DNA of 64,000 nt from Bradyrhizobium sp. CB3481 (GCF_029714305.1 NZ_CP121647.1:806001-870000); one strand, 5' to 3'; numbered from the stretch's first letter, positions 26,210 to 35,737 are shown. Made by a program: numbers and translations. Notes: a model not told the origin generated them from the sequence alone.

Positions 26210-27250
26210 ATGCTCGTCTACTTTGTCACCGACGAGCCGGCAAAGCTGCCGGCCATACGTGCGATGCTTGAACCGCAGCACGCCGTAGTGCCGTGGGTGC
26301 TCGATGGCGACGGCACCGGCGTGCGGGCGCATGGCGTCTTGATGGTGGACGTCGATCTGCGGCAGCTGCCGCGCGCCGATCAGCTCCGGCCCATTTTGAA
26401 TGAGCTTGCCGCCATGCCGGAGCGGCTGTTCGTGGTTCCCGCCCACGCCCGTTCGATGATCGCGCAGGCCTACGCGCTCGGCGCCACCGCGATCATTTCG
26501 CGCGCCAAGGAGGCGATGCCGAAGATCGCGCAGATCGAATATGCCGAGGCCGCCGCGGAAAGCGCCGCCTCAGATCCGGCCCTTGAGATGGATGCAGGCG
26601 TCGCGGCGTTCGCCACAATGTTTTCGAACGTACGCCACGGCAGGCCCCTCAAGGTTGCCGATGCGCAGCGTGCGACGACCCAGATCGTCAAGCGCGTCGG
26701 CCAGGGCGGACTTTCGACATGGCTCGACGAGGTGCGGCGCTATCACGAGGGCACGTTTCAGCATTGCCTGCTGGTCACCGGCGTTGCCGTCGCCTTTGCC
26801 CTGGATGTGGGATTTTCCAGCACCGACGTGTCGCGGCTTGGCATAGCCGCCACACTTCACGACATCGGCAAGGCCCGCATTCCTCTGTCGATCCTGGACA
26901 AGCCGGGCCGGCTCGATCCGGACGAGGAGGAGATCATCCGGCGCCATCCCGTCATCGGCCACGACCTCCTGAAGGGCATGTCCGGTATCACTCCGGAGAT
27001 TCTCGACGGGGTGCGGCATCATCACGAATATCTTGATGGCTCCGGCTACCCGGACGGGCTGAAGGGCGGGCAGATTTCCGACCTGGTCCGCTTGCTGACG
27101 ATTTCGGACATCTTTGCTGCGCTGGTCGAATCCAGGGCCTACCGGCCGCCAATGGCGCGGGAAGCCGCCTACGAGATCCTCCGCGGCATGGAGGGCAAGC
27201 TGGAAGGCGCGCTGGTCAGGGCGTTCCGCAACGTTGCGCTGGGTTCGTGA
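26210..27250 (+). CDS. HD-GYP domain cyclic-di-GMP phosphodiesterase
   Basis: This 346-residue protein has an N-terminal receiver-like or pseudo-receiver region (residues 1-125, without a clear phospho-Asp) followed by an HD-GYP domain. The HD motif lies in TLHDIGKARIP, and the GYP motif in HHEYLDGSGYPDGLKGGQI. These hydrolyse c-di-GMP to GMP or pGpG. The signature residues are intact, so activity is likely. The N-terminal region may sense or partner rather than be phosphorylated. The 290-base region upstream holds no gene I can support. Confidence 0.9.
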   Translation: MLVYFVTDEPAKLPAIRAMLEPQHAVVPWVLDGDGTGVRAHGVLMVDVDLRQLPRADQLRPILNELAAMPERLFVVPAHARSMIAQAYALGATAIISRAKEAMPKIAQIEYAEAAAESAASDPALEMDAGVAAFATMFSNVRHGRPLKVADAQRATTQIVKRVGQGGLSTWLDEVRRYHEGTFQHCLLVTGVAVAFALDVGFSSTDVSRLGIAATLHDIGKARIPLSILDKPGRLDPDEEEIIRRHPVIGHDLLKGMSGITPEILDGVRHHHEYLDGSGYPDGLKGGQISDLVRLLTISDIFAALVESRAYRPPMAREAAYEILRGMEGKLEGALVRAFRNVALGS

Positions 27251-27368
27251 TGAACCTGCGGGCCGATCGGCAGCACTGATTTCTCGGGAAGTTTGACGCG
27301 TGGGGTCCAGCCCGGTGGAATGGGCTCGCGACGCCCGTTGTCATTTCCGCGACCCGAGAGCTGAAGCC

Positions 27369-28358
27369 ATGAATGTCAGCGGCCTGGATCCCGATCAAAC
27401 GCTGGAATACCGGCCAGCCACGACGATCGTCCGACTGCTTCCGACCGGCCTTCTGCTGATCTTTCTCGGCCTCCTGATACTTGCGCTTGTCGTTGACCGC
27501 GATCGCGAGCCGGTCTGGACGTACCTTGGCGTCGGGCTTTGTCTCACGCTCGGTGCGGGCCTGTCCGGCTTCACGCTGTGGCGGCGCTGGCATCACGGCA
27601 AGCCGGTGTTCACGCTGTCGCCTGACGGCATCCATTACCGGATTCCCTTCGTCAAACAGGTCCTGATCCCCTGGCACGAAATCCAGGGTGTCGACACCGT
27701 CGATATCGAGGCGGGCTACTGGTCGATCCTGTGGAGCACGGAGAGCCTGCGGTACAACACGTTCATCCTGCGACACGTCACCGTGATCCTGCTGCCGCAG
27801 CGGTTCTATCAGCAGCACCTTCACATCAGTTCGCTTCTTCTGCGCGGTCCCGCCTGGAAGGCCAACTTCATTCCGAAGGGCGATCTGGTGCAGATGGCGT
27901 TGCATCACGAATACGTCTCGGTCGAGCCGCGCGCACTTCGCGAAGCGGTCGAAGCGCGCTGGCGCGCATTTCGCGAAAAGCCTGCCGCGCCGATGGCGCG
28001 AACCAGCGTGCCGAGCACGATGAATCCTTCGGCCGCAAAGACCGCCGTGTCTCACCCTGCGCCGACGTCTGGTGTCATCGCGATGGGCGAGGACCCAAAG
28101 TCCATGTCGTGGTGGGAGGCCACCAAGGTCATCGCCTTGCTGATCGGCATCGCCATCGTATCAGCCAACCTCGCCGGGCTCTGGCAGGCATCAGCGCCGA
28201 CGCCGGAGAGCGACGCCCGCGCTCAGGCGCGCACGCATCAAAAGGCCTGGCAGGAATCGATCAAAAAGAGCAGGGAGGACAGCAAGCGGCTGGAGGCGGA
28301 GGATAAAGAGCGGCGGAGGCAGCTCGACGAGGATATGCGGCGCGCGTTTGGGCGATAG
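27369..28358 (+). CDS. membrane protein with PH-like domain, unknown function
   Basis: This 329-residue protein begins MNVSGLDPDQTLEYRPAT and has two N-terminal membrane helices (about residues 24-43 and 52-68), then a soluble, PH-like beta segment (FTLSPDGIHYRIPF, IPWHEIQGVDTV) that resembles the bacterial PH domains found after membrane helices. A third helix lies near residue 250, and the tail is a charged helical segment (KKSREDSKRLEAEDKERRRQ). I start at the ATG in the family-like position; the upstream 23 codons look non-coding. No function is assigned. Confidence 0.65.
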   Translation: MNVSGLDPDQTLEYRPATTIVRLLPTGLLLIFLGLLILALVVDRDREPVWTYLGVGLCLTLGAGLSGFTLWRRWHHGKPVFTLSPDGIHYRIPFVKQVLIPWHEIQGVDTVDIEAGYWSILWSTESLRYNTFILRHVTVILLPQRFYQQHLHISSLLLRGPAWKANFIPKGDLVQMALHHEYVSVEPRALREAVEARWRAFREKPAAPMARTSVPSTMNPSAAKTAVSHPAPTSGVIAMGEDPKSMSWWEATKVIALLIGIAIVSANLAGLWQASAPTPESDARAQARTHQKAWQESIKKSREDSKRLEAEDKERRRQLDEDMRRAFGR

Positions 28359-28410
28359 CGCTCCACGGGACGCGATGGCCGGAAGTGCCGCTAACGCTTG
28401 CTGAGAAAGA

Positions 28411-28485
28411 TGGTGCTGCCAGACAGGATTGAACTGTCGACCTCTCCATTACCAATGGAGTGCTCTACCACTGAGCTACGGCAGC
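28411..28485 (-). tRNA. tRNA-Thr (GGT anticodon)
   Basis: On the minus strand the gene reads GCTGCCG...; the acceptor stem pairs with the 3' TGGCAGC (one G-T pair), then A and an encoded CCA. The anticodon arm CTCCA-TTGGTAA-TGGAG gives the anticodon GGT (Thr, codon ACC). The T arm GACAG-TTCAATC-CTGTC is standard. Confidence 0.95.
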
Positions 28486-28825
28486 ATGCCCGGTATTCAG
28501 GGATCGGCCTAAAGGCCCCTCAGGCGGCCGGTTCTTGCCACAACGACCCCGCTGGCGCAAGCATGTGGGTAGGGCAGGAAGGGTCCAAATTCATCAAAAT
28601 TCGTCGCTGTTGATCGTGCGCCGGGCAATCCGGCAATTTAGGCCGCGGTCCGGGTTCCCGATTTCGCGCCGGGCCGGCGAATCCTCGCGTTGCGCCGCCT
28701 GGGCCGCAAGCCGCGCCCGGCGGCCGATGGGCTTGGGCGCATGATTGCAGTATGGATGGGTAAACCGATCATCGGCGACGGCACTCCTGACGTCGCTCGA
28801 TCAAGGCGTGTTCGACAAACCGGCG

Positions 28826-29020
28826 ATGAAAGACAATCAAGACAGCGGCCCCGGAAAACTTGGCGCGGATTCGAAGGATTCGCGGCGGGACCGGCTGAAG
28901 CTGGCGCTGCGCGAAAATCTTAGGCGGCGCAAGGCGCAGGCGCGCGGGCGCGACGCCGGACCTTCCGAAAGCGCCGATGCATCCCTAGATGACGCCGGCG
29001 GAGAAAAGCCGACTTCTTAG
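28826..29020 (+). CDS. small basic lineage protein
   Basis: This 64-residue charged protein starts MKDNQDSGPGKLG, with a highly basic middle (RRDRLKLALRENLRRRKAQARGR) and an acidic, Gly-rich tail ending DDAGGEKPTS. I recall very similar small proteins directly upstream of murA in Bradyrhizobium; here murA is 5 kb further on. Nothing is known of its function. I chose the MKDNQ start because the longer frame upstream does not fit. The tRNA to gene interval (28486-28825) shows no other gene. Confidence 0.6.
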   Translation: MKDNQDSGPGKLGADSKDSRRDRLKLALRENLRRRKAQARGRDAGPSESADASLDDAGGEKPTS

Positions 29021-29089
29021 CGACAAAATTCCCTCACGTCGTTCCGGCACGTTCTCTGCAAGGTTCTGTTTCTGTTTGGGGCGACAACA

Positions 29090-30796
29090 ATGAGTGCAGA
29101 TATCACGGCAGGCCCGGCGACCGGCGCCAACGCTTACGCCTTTCCCCGTCACGAGCAGACCTTTCCGACGCTGACGGAGGGCGAAATCGAGCGCATGCGC
29201 CGGTTCGGCGAGCTGCGCAGCTATCGGGACGGCGAAGCCCTGTTCGAGACCGGCAAGGTCGGCCCGGGCATGTTCGTGGTGCTGTCCGGCACGGTGGCGA
29301 TCACCCAGCGCGACGGCCTCGGCCACGTCACGCCGATCATCGATCAGGGGCCGGGGCAGTTTCTGGCCGAGCTCGGCCAGCTTTCCGGCCGCATCGCTTT
29401 GGTTGACGGCCACGCCGAAGGCGATGTCGAGACGCTGCTGATCGCGCCGGATCACTTGCGCGCGCTGCTGGTGGCCGAGGCCGACCTCGGCGAGCGCATC
29501 ATGCGCGCGCTGATCCTGCGCCGGGTCAGCCTGATCCAGGGCGGCGCCGGCGGTCCGGTGCTGATCGGCCCGACATCGCTCGGCGACACCGCGCGGCTGC
29601 AGAATTTTCTGGTGCGCAACGGCCAGCCGCACCACGTGCTCGATCCCGCCGCCGACAAGGACGCCGCCGATCTCGTCGCGCGCTATGCGGCGACGCGCGC
29701 CGACCTGCCGCTGGTGGTCTGCCCGGACGGCCAGGTGCTGCGCAATCCCTCCGAGCCGGCGATTGCCTATGCGATCGGCATGATCGGCGAGCACGACCAT
29801 GCAAAGCTCTATGACGTCGCGGTGGTCGGCAGCGGACCGGCCGGGCTTGCCACCGCCGTCTATGCGGCATCCGAAGGCTTGTCGGTCGCCGTGTTCGATG
29901 CCCGCTCGTTCGGCGGCCAGGCCGGCGCCAGCGCCAGGATCGAAAACTATCTGGGCTTTCCGACCGGTATTTCCGGCCAGGCGCTGACCGGGCGCGCCTT
30001 CTCCCAGGCACAGAAATTCGGCGCCGAGATGCTGATTCCGGTCTCGATCAATTCGCTGGATTGCAGCCGCACTGATGGCGCCTTCCGCCTGGCGACCGAC
30101 TGCGGCAAGTCGATGCGCGCCAAATCCGTTGTGGTGGCGAGCGGGGCGCGTTATCGCCGGCCCGAGATCGCGAATCTCGAAAAATTCGAAGGGCGCGGCG
30201 TCTGGTACTGGGCCTCGCCGATCGAAGCAAAACTGTGCCTCGGCCAGGATGTCGTGCTGGTCGGCGGCGGCAATTCCGCTGGCCAAGCCGCGGTGTTTCT
30301 CTCCGGCCATGCACGAAAGGTCTATATGGTCATCCGCGGCGGCGGGTTAGGGGCCAGCATGTCGCGCTATCTGATCGAGCGGATCGAGGCGACCGACAAC
30401 ATCGAATTGATGTTCAACACCGAGGTGGTCGGCCTCGAAGCCGATGACGACGGCGCACTGGCGCGGGTGCGCTGGCGTAGCCGCCTCGCGCCGGAGGAGC
30501 ACACGCTCGATATCCGCAATCTCTTTTTGTTTGTCGGCGCCGATCCCGCCACCGGCTGGCTCGACGGCTGCGGCGTCATGGTCGACCGCGGCGGCTTCGT
30601 GGTGACCGGCGCGCAGTGCCAGCAGAAAGATGGGCAGCAGGCATCGCCATTGGAGACTTCGGTGCCGGGTGTGTTTGCGGTCGGCGACGTGCGCTCCGGC
30701 TCGGTCAAGCGGGTCGGCGGCGCGATCGGCGAGGGCGCGCAGGTCGTGGCCGCATTGCACAGCTATCTTGCGGATGCGATGAAGCCATCGCTTTGA
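29090..30796 (+). CDS. cNMP-binding-domain flavoprotein oxidoreductase (thioredoxin reductase-like, no CxxC)
   Basis: This 568-residue protein has an N-terminal cyclic-nucleotide-binding-like domain (about residues 20-150), a thioredoxin/GST-like middle (about 155-235) and a thioredoxin reductase-like FAD/NAD(P)H module with GSGPAGLATAVYAASEG and VLVGGGNSAGQAAVFL. The redox-active CATC of true thioredoxin reductases is replaced by WASP in VWYWASPIEAKL, so it cannot reduce thioredoxin the classical way. It is followed 27 bases later by a UBP-type zinc-finger gene in the same direction, with which it likely works. Confidence 0.85.
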   Translation: MSADITAGPATGANAYAFPRHEQTFPTLTEGEIERMRRFGELRSYRDGEALFETGKVGPGMFVVLSGTVAITQRDGLGHVTPIIDQGPGQFLAELGQLSGRIALVDGHAEGDVETLLIAPDHLRALLVAEADLGERIMRALILRRVSLIQGGAGGPVLIGPTSLGDTARLQNFLVRNGQPHHVLDPAADKDAADLVARYAATRADLPLVVCPDGQVLRNPSEPAIAYAIGMIGEHDHAKLYDVAVVGSGPAGLATAVYAASEGLSVAVFDARSFGGQAGASARIENYLGFPTGISGQALTGRAFSQAQKFGAEMLIPVSINSLDCSRTDGAFRLATDCGKSMRAKSVVVASGARYRRPEIANLEKFEGRGVWYWASPIEAKLCLGQDVVLVGGGNSAGQAAVFLSGHARKVYMVIRGGGLGASMSRYLIERIEATDNIELMFNTEVVGLEADDDGALARVRWRSRLAPEEHTLDIRNLFLFVGADPATGWLDGCGVMVDRGGFVVTGAQCQQKDGQQASPLETSVPGVFAVGDVRSGSVKRVGGAIGEGAQVVAALHSYLADAMKPSL

Positions 30797-30823
30797 TGCG
30801 ATTTGATGGATTGGAGTGAAGCG

Positions 30824-31135
30824 ATGGCGAAACAAGGTTGCAGCCACATCGCCGGCATTCAGACCGTGACGCCGAGCGCGCTGGGCTGCGAGGAATGCCT
30901 GAAGAGCGGCAGCAAATGGCTGCATTTGCGAATCTGCCGCACCTGCGGCCATGTCGGCTGCTGCGACGATTCGCCGAACAAGCATGCGACCGCGCACTTC
31001 CACGCGTCAGGCCACCCCATCATCGAGGGCTACGATCCGCCGGAAGGTTGGGGCTGGTGCTATGTCGACGAGGTGCTGTTCGACCTGTCGAACCGAAAAA
31101 CTCCACACAACGGGCCGATCCCGCGCTACTACTGA
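30824..31135 (+). CDS. UBP-type zinc-finger protein
   Basis: This 103-residue protein consists of a ZnF-UBP domain: Cys and His ligands in CSHIAG, CEEC, CRTCGHVGCC and the distal HATAHFHASGHP. The eukaryotic domain binds the free C-terminal Gly-Gly of ubiquitin. The bacterial version's ligand is unknown. The ATG follows GGAG; the 7-codon extension upstream is rejected. It lies 27 bases after the cNMP-flavoprotein and is probably in its operon. Confidence 0.88.
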   Translation: MAKQGCSHIAGIQTVTPSALGCEECLKSGSKWLHLRICRTCGHVGCCDDSPNKHATAHFHASGHPIIEGYDPPEGWGWCYVDEVLFDLSNRKTPHNGPIPRYY

Positions 31136-31166
31136 TTCCTGTTCAACGAAGAACGAGGAATCTCGC

Positions 31167-32093
31167 ATGCAATGCGTACCGGGAATGCTACGTGCCATCG
31201 CTGCTGTCATATGGATGGCATTATCGGTCGCATTGATCCCTGCAGGCGGTGCATTTGCGCAGGCCCCCCAGAGCAAGTTCGCCGAGGTCAACGGCGTCAA
31301 GCTGCACTATCTGGTTGCCGGCAAGGGTGATCCCGTCGTACTGCTGCATGGCTTTGCCGAAACCAGCCACATGTGGCGACCGCTAATCGCCAAACTTTCC
31401 GACAAGCACACGGTGATCGCGCCCGATTTGCGCGGTTTTGGCCAGTCGTCGGCGCCAGAGGGCGGATATACCAAGAAGGCGATGGCGCAAGACATCCACG
31501 CCTTGGTGAAAAGCCTCAAATACGACCGTATCAGGCTGGTCGGTCACGATATCGGACTGATGGTCGCCTACGCCTACGCGGCGCAACACCCTGGCGAAAT
31601 CGACCGGATCGTGTTGATGGAGGCGTTCCTGCCCGGCGTCGGCGAGTGGAATAACGTCTTTCTGTTACGCGATCTCTGGCACTTCCATTTCTTTGGCAAG
31701 ACGCCGCTCGCGCTGGTGACCGGCCGCGAACGGACTTATCTCGAACATTTCTGGAACGATTTTGCCGCCGATGCCACGAAATCCGTGCCGGAGGCCGATC
31801 GTCAATTCTATGCCAAGGAGTACGCCAGGCCTGGCAACATGAAAGCCGGGATGGAGGTCTTCCGCGCATTCCCGCAGGATGCTCTTGAGTTTGCGGACCT
31901 TGCGAAGACCAAGCTGTCGATGCCGATGCTGGTGCTGTCAGGCGAGAAGGCCGGTGGTCCGTTCCTGATCGAGCAGGGCAAGATGGTCGCGACCAATGTC
32001 GAGGGCGTGCTGGTGAAGGGACGGGGCCATTGGCTGATGGAGGAGGCACCCGATCAGGTGATTCCCAAGTTGGTCGAATTTCTCGATCGCTAA
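31167..32093 (+). CDS. secreted alpha/beta hydrolase, epoxide hydrolase/dehalogenase type
   Basis: This 308-residue alpha/beta hydrolase begins with a signal peptide (AVIWMALSVALIPAGGAFAQ). It has the oxyanion motif LHGFAETSHMW, the nucleophile elbow LVGHDIG with Asp as nucleophile, as in epoxide hydrolases and haloalkane dehalogenases, and a catalytic His in GRGHWLMEE near the end. A helical cap lies between. The exact substrate is not visible. It follows the UBP-finger gene by 31 bases, and the ATG has GAACGAGGA upstream. Confidence 0.85.
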   Translation: MQCVPGMLRAIAAVIWMALSVALIPAGGAFAQAPQSKFAEVNGVKLHYLVAGKGDPVVLLHGFAETSHMWRPLIAKLSDKHTVIAPDLRGFGQSSAPEGGYTKKAMAQDIHALVKSLKYDRIRLVGHDIGLMVAYAYAAQHPGEIDRIVLMEAFLPGVGEWNNVFLLRDLWHFHFFGKTPLALVTGRERTYLEHFWNDFAADATKSVPEADRQFYAKEYARPGNMKAGMEVFRAFPQDALEFADLAKTKLSMPMLVLSGEKAGGPFLIEQGKMVATNVEGVLVKGRGHWLMEEAPDQVIPKLVEFLDR

Positions 32094-32278
32094 AATTCAA
32101 CCGAAGCTTTGCCAGCATTTGTGACATCAGTGCAAATATTTCGCGCATCATACGACTTTGGTTGATGCGTCATTGTTTCGCGAACATGCCTGCATTGCCG
32201 CTGCTGCACGCGATGCGTGTGGATATTTTCCGTGCCACATCGTAACGTCTGGAAAGTTTCCAACGGCGGGGGCGCGTC

Positions 32279-32779
32279 ATGATACTGGGGATGAGCGTGG
32301 CGACTTTGATTCTGGTCCATACAATCATCAGCCTGATTGCCATCGTCGCCGGCATTGTCGTGATGTTCGGAATGCTCGGCTCGAAGCGTCAGGGCGGCCT
32401 CACCGCGATCTTCCTCGTGTTCACCATCCTGACCAGCGCGACCGGCTTTGTGATTCCGCCGTTTCTGACTGACAAGCTGTTGCCCTCGCACATGATCGGC
32501 ATTCTCTCGCTGGTCCTGCTCGCGGTCGCCTGCATCGCGCTCTACGTCATGAAGCTGGCCGGCCCCTGGCGCTGGATCTATGTCGTCACCGCGCTGGTCT
32601 CGCTTTACCTCAACGTGTTCGTGCTGGTGATCCAGAGCTTCCTGAAAGTACCGGCACTGCATGCGCTGGCGCCGAGCGTACCGCCGGCCGAGCCGCCGTT
32701 CGCCGTCGCCCAAGGCATCGTGCTGGTGTTCTTCGTCATCATGATTATCGGCGTGTGGCGACGCTTCCGCCCGGCCTGA
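32279..32779 (+). CDS. small four-helix integral membrane protein
   Basis: This 166-residue protein has about four membrane helices, including LILVHTIISLIAIVAGIVVMFGM, AIFLVFTILTSATGFVIP, ILSLVLLAVACIALYVM and VLVFFVIMIIGVW. It is likely an integral inner-membrane protein. No family is recognised beyond a DoxX/DUF-like look. The 185 bases before it hold no gene; CGGGGGCG lies before the ATG. Confidence 0.65.
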   Translation: MILGMSVATLILVHTIISLIAIVAGIVVMFGMLGSKRQGGLTAIFLVFTILTSATGFVIPPFLTDKLLPSHMIGILSLVLLAVACIALYVMKLAGPWRWIYVVTALVSLYLNVFVLVIQSFLKVPALHALAPSVPPAEPPFAVAQGIVLVFFVIMIIGVWRRFRPA

Positions 32780-32790
32780 AGGCTTCATCC

Positions 32791-32870
32791 GTCATTCCGG
32801 GATGGTGCGTTAGCACCAGACCCGGATCTCGAGATTCCGGATTCGATGCTGCGCATCGCTCCGGAATGAC
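32791..32870. repeat. dispersed palindromic repeat, family B (copy 2)
   Basis: It begins GTCATTCCGGGATGGTGC and ends GCTCCGGAATGAC, with CTCGAG at the centre. It lies 47 bases before the chloroperoxidase-like gene, in the orientation opposite to copy 3 on the other side of that gene. Confidence 0.9.
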
Positions 32871-32917
32871 AACGTGTGTTTTGGCCAGCGCGGCCGCGTA
32901 ACAAGAGGAGAATTCCC

Positions 32918-33742
32918 ATGCCCACCATCACGACCAAAGATGGCGTCGAGATCTTCTACAAGGATTGGGGCAAGGGACAGCCCATCGTGTTCAGCCATGG
33001 CTGGCCGCTGTCATCAGACGATTGGGACACGCAGATGCTGTTCTTCCTGAACAACGGTTTTCGCGTCGTCGCCCACGACCGGCGCGGCCACGGCCGGTCG
33101 AGCCAGGTCGCCGACGGCCACGACATGGATCACTATGCCGACGACCTCGCGGCGCTGACCGCGCATCTCGACTTGAAGAACGCCGTTCACGTCGGCCATT
33201 CCACCGGCGGCGGCGAGGTGGTGCATTACATCGCCCGCCACGGCGAGAGCCGGGTTGCGAAGGCGGCGATCCTCAGCGCGGTGCCGCCGCTGATGGTGCG
33301 AACGGAGGCAAATCCCGGCGGTCTGCCCAAGGAAGTCTTTGACGGACTGCAGGCGCAACTTCTGGCCAGCCGCACGCAGTTCTATCGCGACCTCGCCGCC
33401 GGCCCGTTCTATGGCTACAACCGTCCGGGCGCCAAGCCGTCGGAGGCGGTGATCGAGAACTGGTGGCGGCAGGGCATGATGGGCGGCGCGAAGGCTCATT
33501 ACGACGGCATCATTGCCTTCTCGCAGACCGACTTCACCGAGGACCTCAAGAAGATCACGGTGCCGGTGCTGGTGATGCACGGCGACGACGACCAGATCGT
33601 GCCCTATGAAGACTCCGCGCCGCTGTCGGCAAAGCTTTTAAAGAACGGCACGTTGAAGACCTACAAGGGCTTTCCGCACGGCATGCCCACCACGCACGCC
33701 GACACGATCAATGCCGATCTGCTGGCGTTCATCAGAGCGTGA
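32918..33742 (+). CDS. alpha/beta hydrolase, non-heme chloroperoxidase/esterase type
   Basis: This 274-residue cytoplasmic hydrolase starts [18 protein letters not shown], the start of bacterial chloroperoxidase-like esterases. The oxyanion region is [13 protein letters not shown], the nucleophile elbow GHSTGGGE (Ser), and the catalytic acid and His are in [11 protein letters not shown] and [20 protein letters not shown] precedes the ATG. It is bracketed by two family B repeats in opposite orientation. Such enzymes hydrolyse esters and lactones; halogenation in vitro is a side reaction. Confidence 0.88.
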   Translation: MPTITTKDGVEIFYKDWGKGQPIVFSHGWPLSSDDWDTQMLFFLNNGFRVVAHDRRGHGRSSQVADGHDMDHYADDLAALTAHLDLKNAVHVGHSTGGGEVVHYIARHGESRVAKAAILSAVPPLMVRTEANPGGLPKEVFDGLQAQLLASRTQFYRDLAAGPFYGYNRPGAKPSEAVIENWWRQGMMGGAKAHYDGIIAFSQTDFTEDLKKITVPVLVMHGDDDQIVPYEDSAPLSAKLLKNGTLKTYKGFPHGMPTTHADTINADLLAFIRA

Positions 33743-33750
33743 GCCGTAAA

Positions 33751-33858
33751 GTCATTCCGGGGCGATGCACAGCATCGAACGCCCCTGAGAATCTCGAGGT
33801 TCTCAGGGGCGCAAGGGCGCCCCGTAGTTCGCTCACTTCGTGAGCGCCCCGGAATGAC
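33751..33858. repeat. dispersed palindromic repeat, family B (copy 3, inverted, expanded)
   Basis: It begins GTCATTCCGGGGCGATGC and ends GAGCGCCCCGGAATGAC, with an inner CCTGAGAATCTCGAGGTTCTCAGG palindrome interrupted at the centre. It starts 9 bases after the chloroperoxidase-like stop and is oriented opposite to copy 2. Confidence 0.88.
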
Positions 33859-33954
33859 CGACAGCGGGCGGAACACCTCACCCCATCAAATCGCCGCAAA
33901 TCTCACCGCTTCTGCTGCCGACGGCGCTCATGATTTGTGCAGCAGGGGGATGGC

Positions 33955-35244
33955 ATGGACCGCATTCGTATCGTCGGCGGCAGCAAGCTCAACGGCACCA
34001 TCGCCATTTCGGGCGCGAAGAATGCGGCCCTGCCGCTGATGATCGCCGCTCTCCTCACCGAGGAGACGCTGATCCTGGACAACGTGCCGCGGCTCGCCGA
34101 TGTCGCGCAGCTGCAGCGCATCCTCGGCAATCACGGCGTCGACATCATGTCCGCGGGCAAGCGGTCCGGCGACCGCGCCTACCAGGGCCAGACCCTGCAC
34201 ATTTCGGCGGCCGACATCATCGACACCACCGCGCCCTATGAGCTGGTGTCGCGGATGCGCGCCAGCTTCTGGGTGATCGCCCCGCTGCTCGCGCGCATGC
34301 ATGAGGCCAAGGTCTCGCTGCCGGGCGGCTGCGCCATCGGGACGCGGCCGGTCGATCTGTTGATCATGGCGCTGGAGCGGCTCGGCGCCGAGATCGCCAT
34401 CGACGGCGGCTATGTCGTGGCGAAAGCCCCCGGCGGCCTGCGTGGTGCGGCCATTGATTTCCCCAAGGTGACGGTGAGCGGCACGCATGTCGCGCTGATG
34501 GCGGCGACGCTGGCGAAGGGCACGACGACCATCAGCAATGCGGCCTGCGAGCCGGAAATCACAGACGTTGCCGACTGCCTCAACAAGATGGGCGCGCGCA
34601 TCACCGGTGCGGGCACGCCGCGCATCGTGGTCGAGGGCGTTGAAAAGCTGCATGGCGCGCGGCATACCGTGCTGCCCGACCGGATCGAGGCCGGCACCTA
34701 TGCCATGGCGGTCGCTATGACCGGCGGTGACGTGCAGCTTTCCGGCGCCCGGCCGGAACTGCTGCAGTCCGCGCTCGACGTGCTGAGCGCGGCCGGCGCC
34801 ACCATCACCGTCAACAATGACGGCATCCGGGTTATCAGGAACGGCGCCGGCATCCGGCCGGTGACGGTATCGACCGCGCCGTTCCCGGGTTTCCCGACCG
34901 ATTTGCAGGCGCAATTGATGGCCCTGATGACCTGCGCCGGCGGCGCCTCGCAGATCACGGAGACGATTTTCGAGAACCGTTTCATGCATGTGCAGGAACT
35001 TGCGCGGTTCGGCGCGCGTATATCGCTGGATGGCGAGACCGCGACCATCGACGGCACCGCAAAGCTGCGCGGTGCGCCCGTGATGGCCACGGATCTGCGC
35101 GCCTCGGTATCGCTGGTCATCGCCGGCCTTGCCGCCGAAGGCGAAACCATGGTCAACCGCGTCTATCATCTGGACCGTGGTTTCGAGCGGCTGGAGGAGA
35201 AGCTTTCGGCATGCGGTGCTTCGATCCAGCGCATCAGCGACTAG
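33955..35244 (+). CDS. murA: UDP-N-acetylglucosamine 1-carboxyvinyltransferase
   Basis: This enzyme transfers enolpyruvate from phosphoenolpyruvate to UDP-GlcNAc, the first committed step of peptidoglycan synthesis. The product has 429 residues, the usual length, and starts [24 protein letters not shown]. The fosfomycin-targeted catalytic Cys is in [12 protein letters not shown]. Other landmarks are [13 protein letters not shown] and FPTDLQAQ. The ATG is the second in frame and follows AGGGGG. It heads the housekeeping run that reaches tRNA-Phe. Confidence 0.96.
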   Translation: MDRIRIVGGSKLNGTIAISGAKNAALPLMIAALLTEETLILDNVPRLADVAQLQRILGNHGVDIMSAGKRSGDRAYQGQTLHISAADIIDTTAPYELVSRMRASFWVIAPLLARMHEAKVSLPGGCAIGTRPVDLLIMALERLGAEIAIDGGYVVAKAPGGLRGAAIDFPKVTVSGTHVALMAATLAKGTTTISNAACEPEITDVADCLNKMGARITGAGTPRIVVEGVEKLHGARHTVLPDRIEAGTYAMAVAMTGGDVQLSGARPELLQSALDVLSAAGATITVNNDGIRVIRNGAGIRPVTVSTAPFPGFPTDLQAQLMALMTCAGGASQITETIFENRFMHVQELARFGARISLDGETATIDGTAKLRGAPVMATDLRASVSLVIAGLAAEGETMVNRVYHLDRGFERLEEKLSACGASIQRISD

Positions 35245-35275
35245 CGCCGGGATCGGAACTGGTTAGGATTCTGGG

Positions 35276-35728
35276 ATGCCAGCAGATCCGCTGAAACTGA
35301 TTGCACTCGACGCCGACGACCTCGCGGTCATCTCGGCCCATGTGCAGGACGCCCGCGTTCAGGCCGCCGACATCGTCTGGCGGCAGGACGAAAAGCGGCT
35401 GGTGGTCGGCATGTTCAGGCTCGACTGGGAGCAGACGCTGTCGGGTGGAACCGAGCCGCGCCGCCTGATCGCCGCGCTGCGCTTCGACCGCGTGCTGGCC
35501 TGCAAGTCGCGCAATATCGACCTTCAGCAGCCGGAAGCGGTGCTGGAACTGGTCGGGATCGAATTCTATCCCACAGATAGCCCCGGCGGCAGCGCGCTAT
35601 TGCTGTTCGCCCATGGCGGCGCGTTGCGGCTCGACGTCGAATGCCTGGAATGCGAGCTCACCGACCTCGGCACCGACGATCTCGGCACCGCCGGTGCCGC
35701 CCTGGCCCCGACGGGGCCGGCGGGGTAA
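35276..35728 (+). CDS. DUF2948 family protein
   Basis: This 150-residue protein of unknown function is commonly found between murA and hisD in Bradyrhizobium and its relatives. It starts MPADPLKLIALDADDLAVISAH; the family features DIVWRQDEKRLVV and FRLDWEQ are visible. It is soluble, with mixed alpha/beta character and no recognisable active site. It follows murA by 31 bases. Confidence 0.85.
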   Translation: MPADPLKLIALDADDLAVISAHVQDARVQAADIVWRQDEKRLVVGMFRLDWEQTLSGGTEPRRLIAALRFDRVLACKSRNIDLQQPEAVLELVGIEFYPTDSPGGSALLLFAHGGALRLDVECLECELTDLGTDDLGTAGAALAPTGPAG

Positions 35729-35737
35729 CTCCGCTGC

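Noticed and set aside
29090..30796. True thioredoxin reductase
   Set aside because: The CxxC redox motif is absent (WASP in its place), and an extra cNMP-like domain precedes the flavin module.
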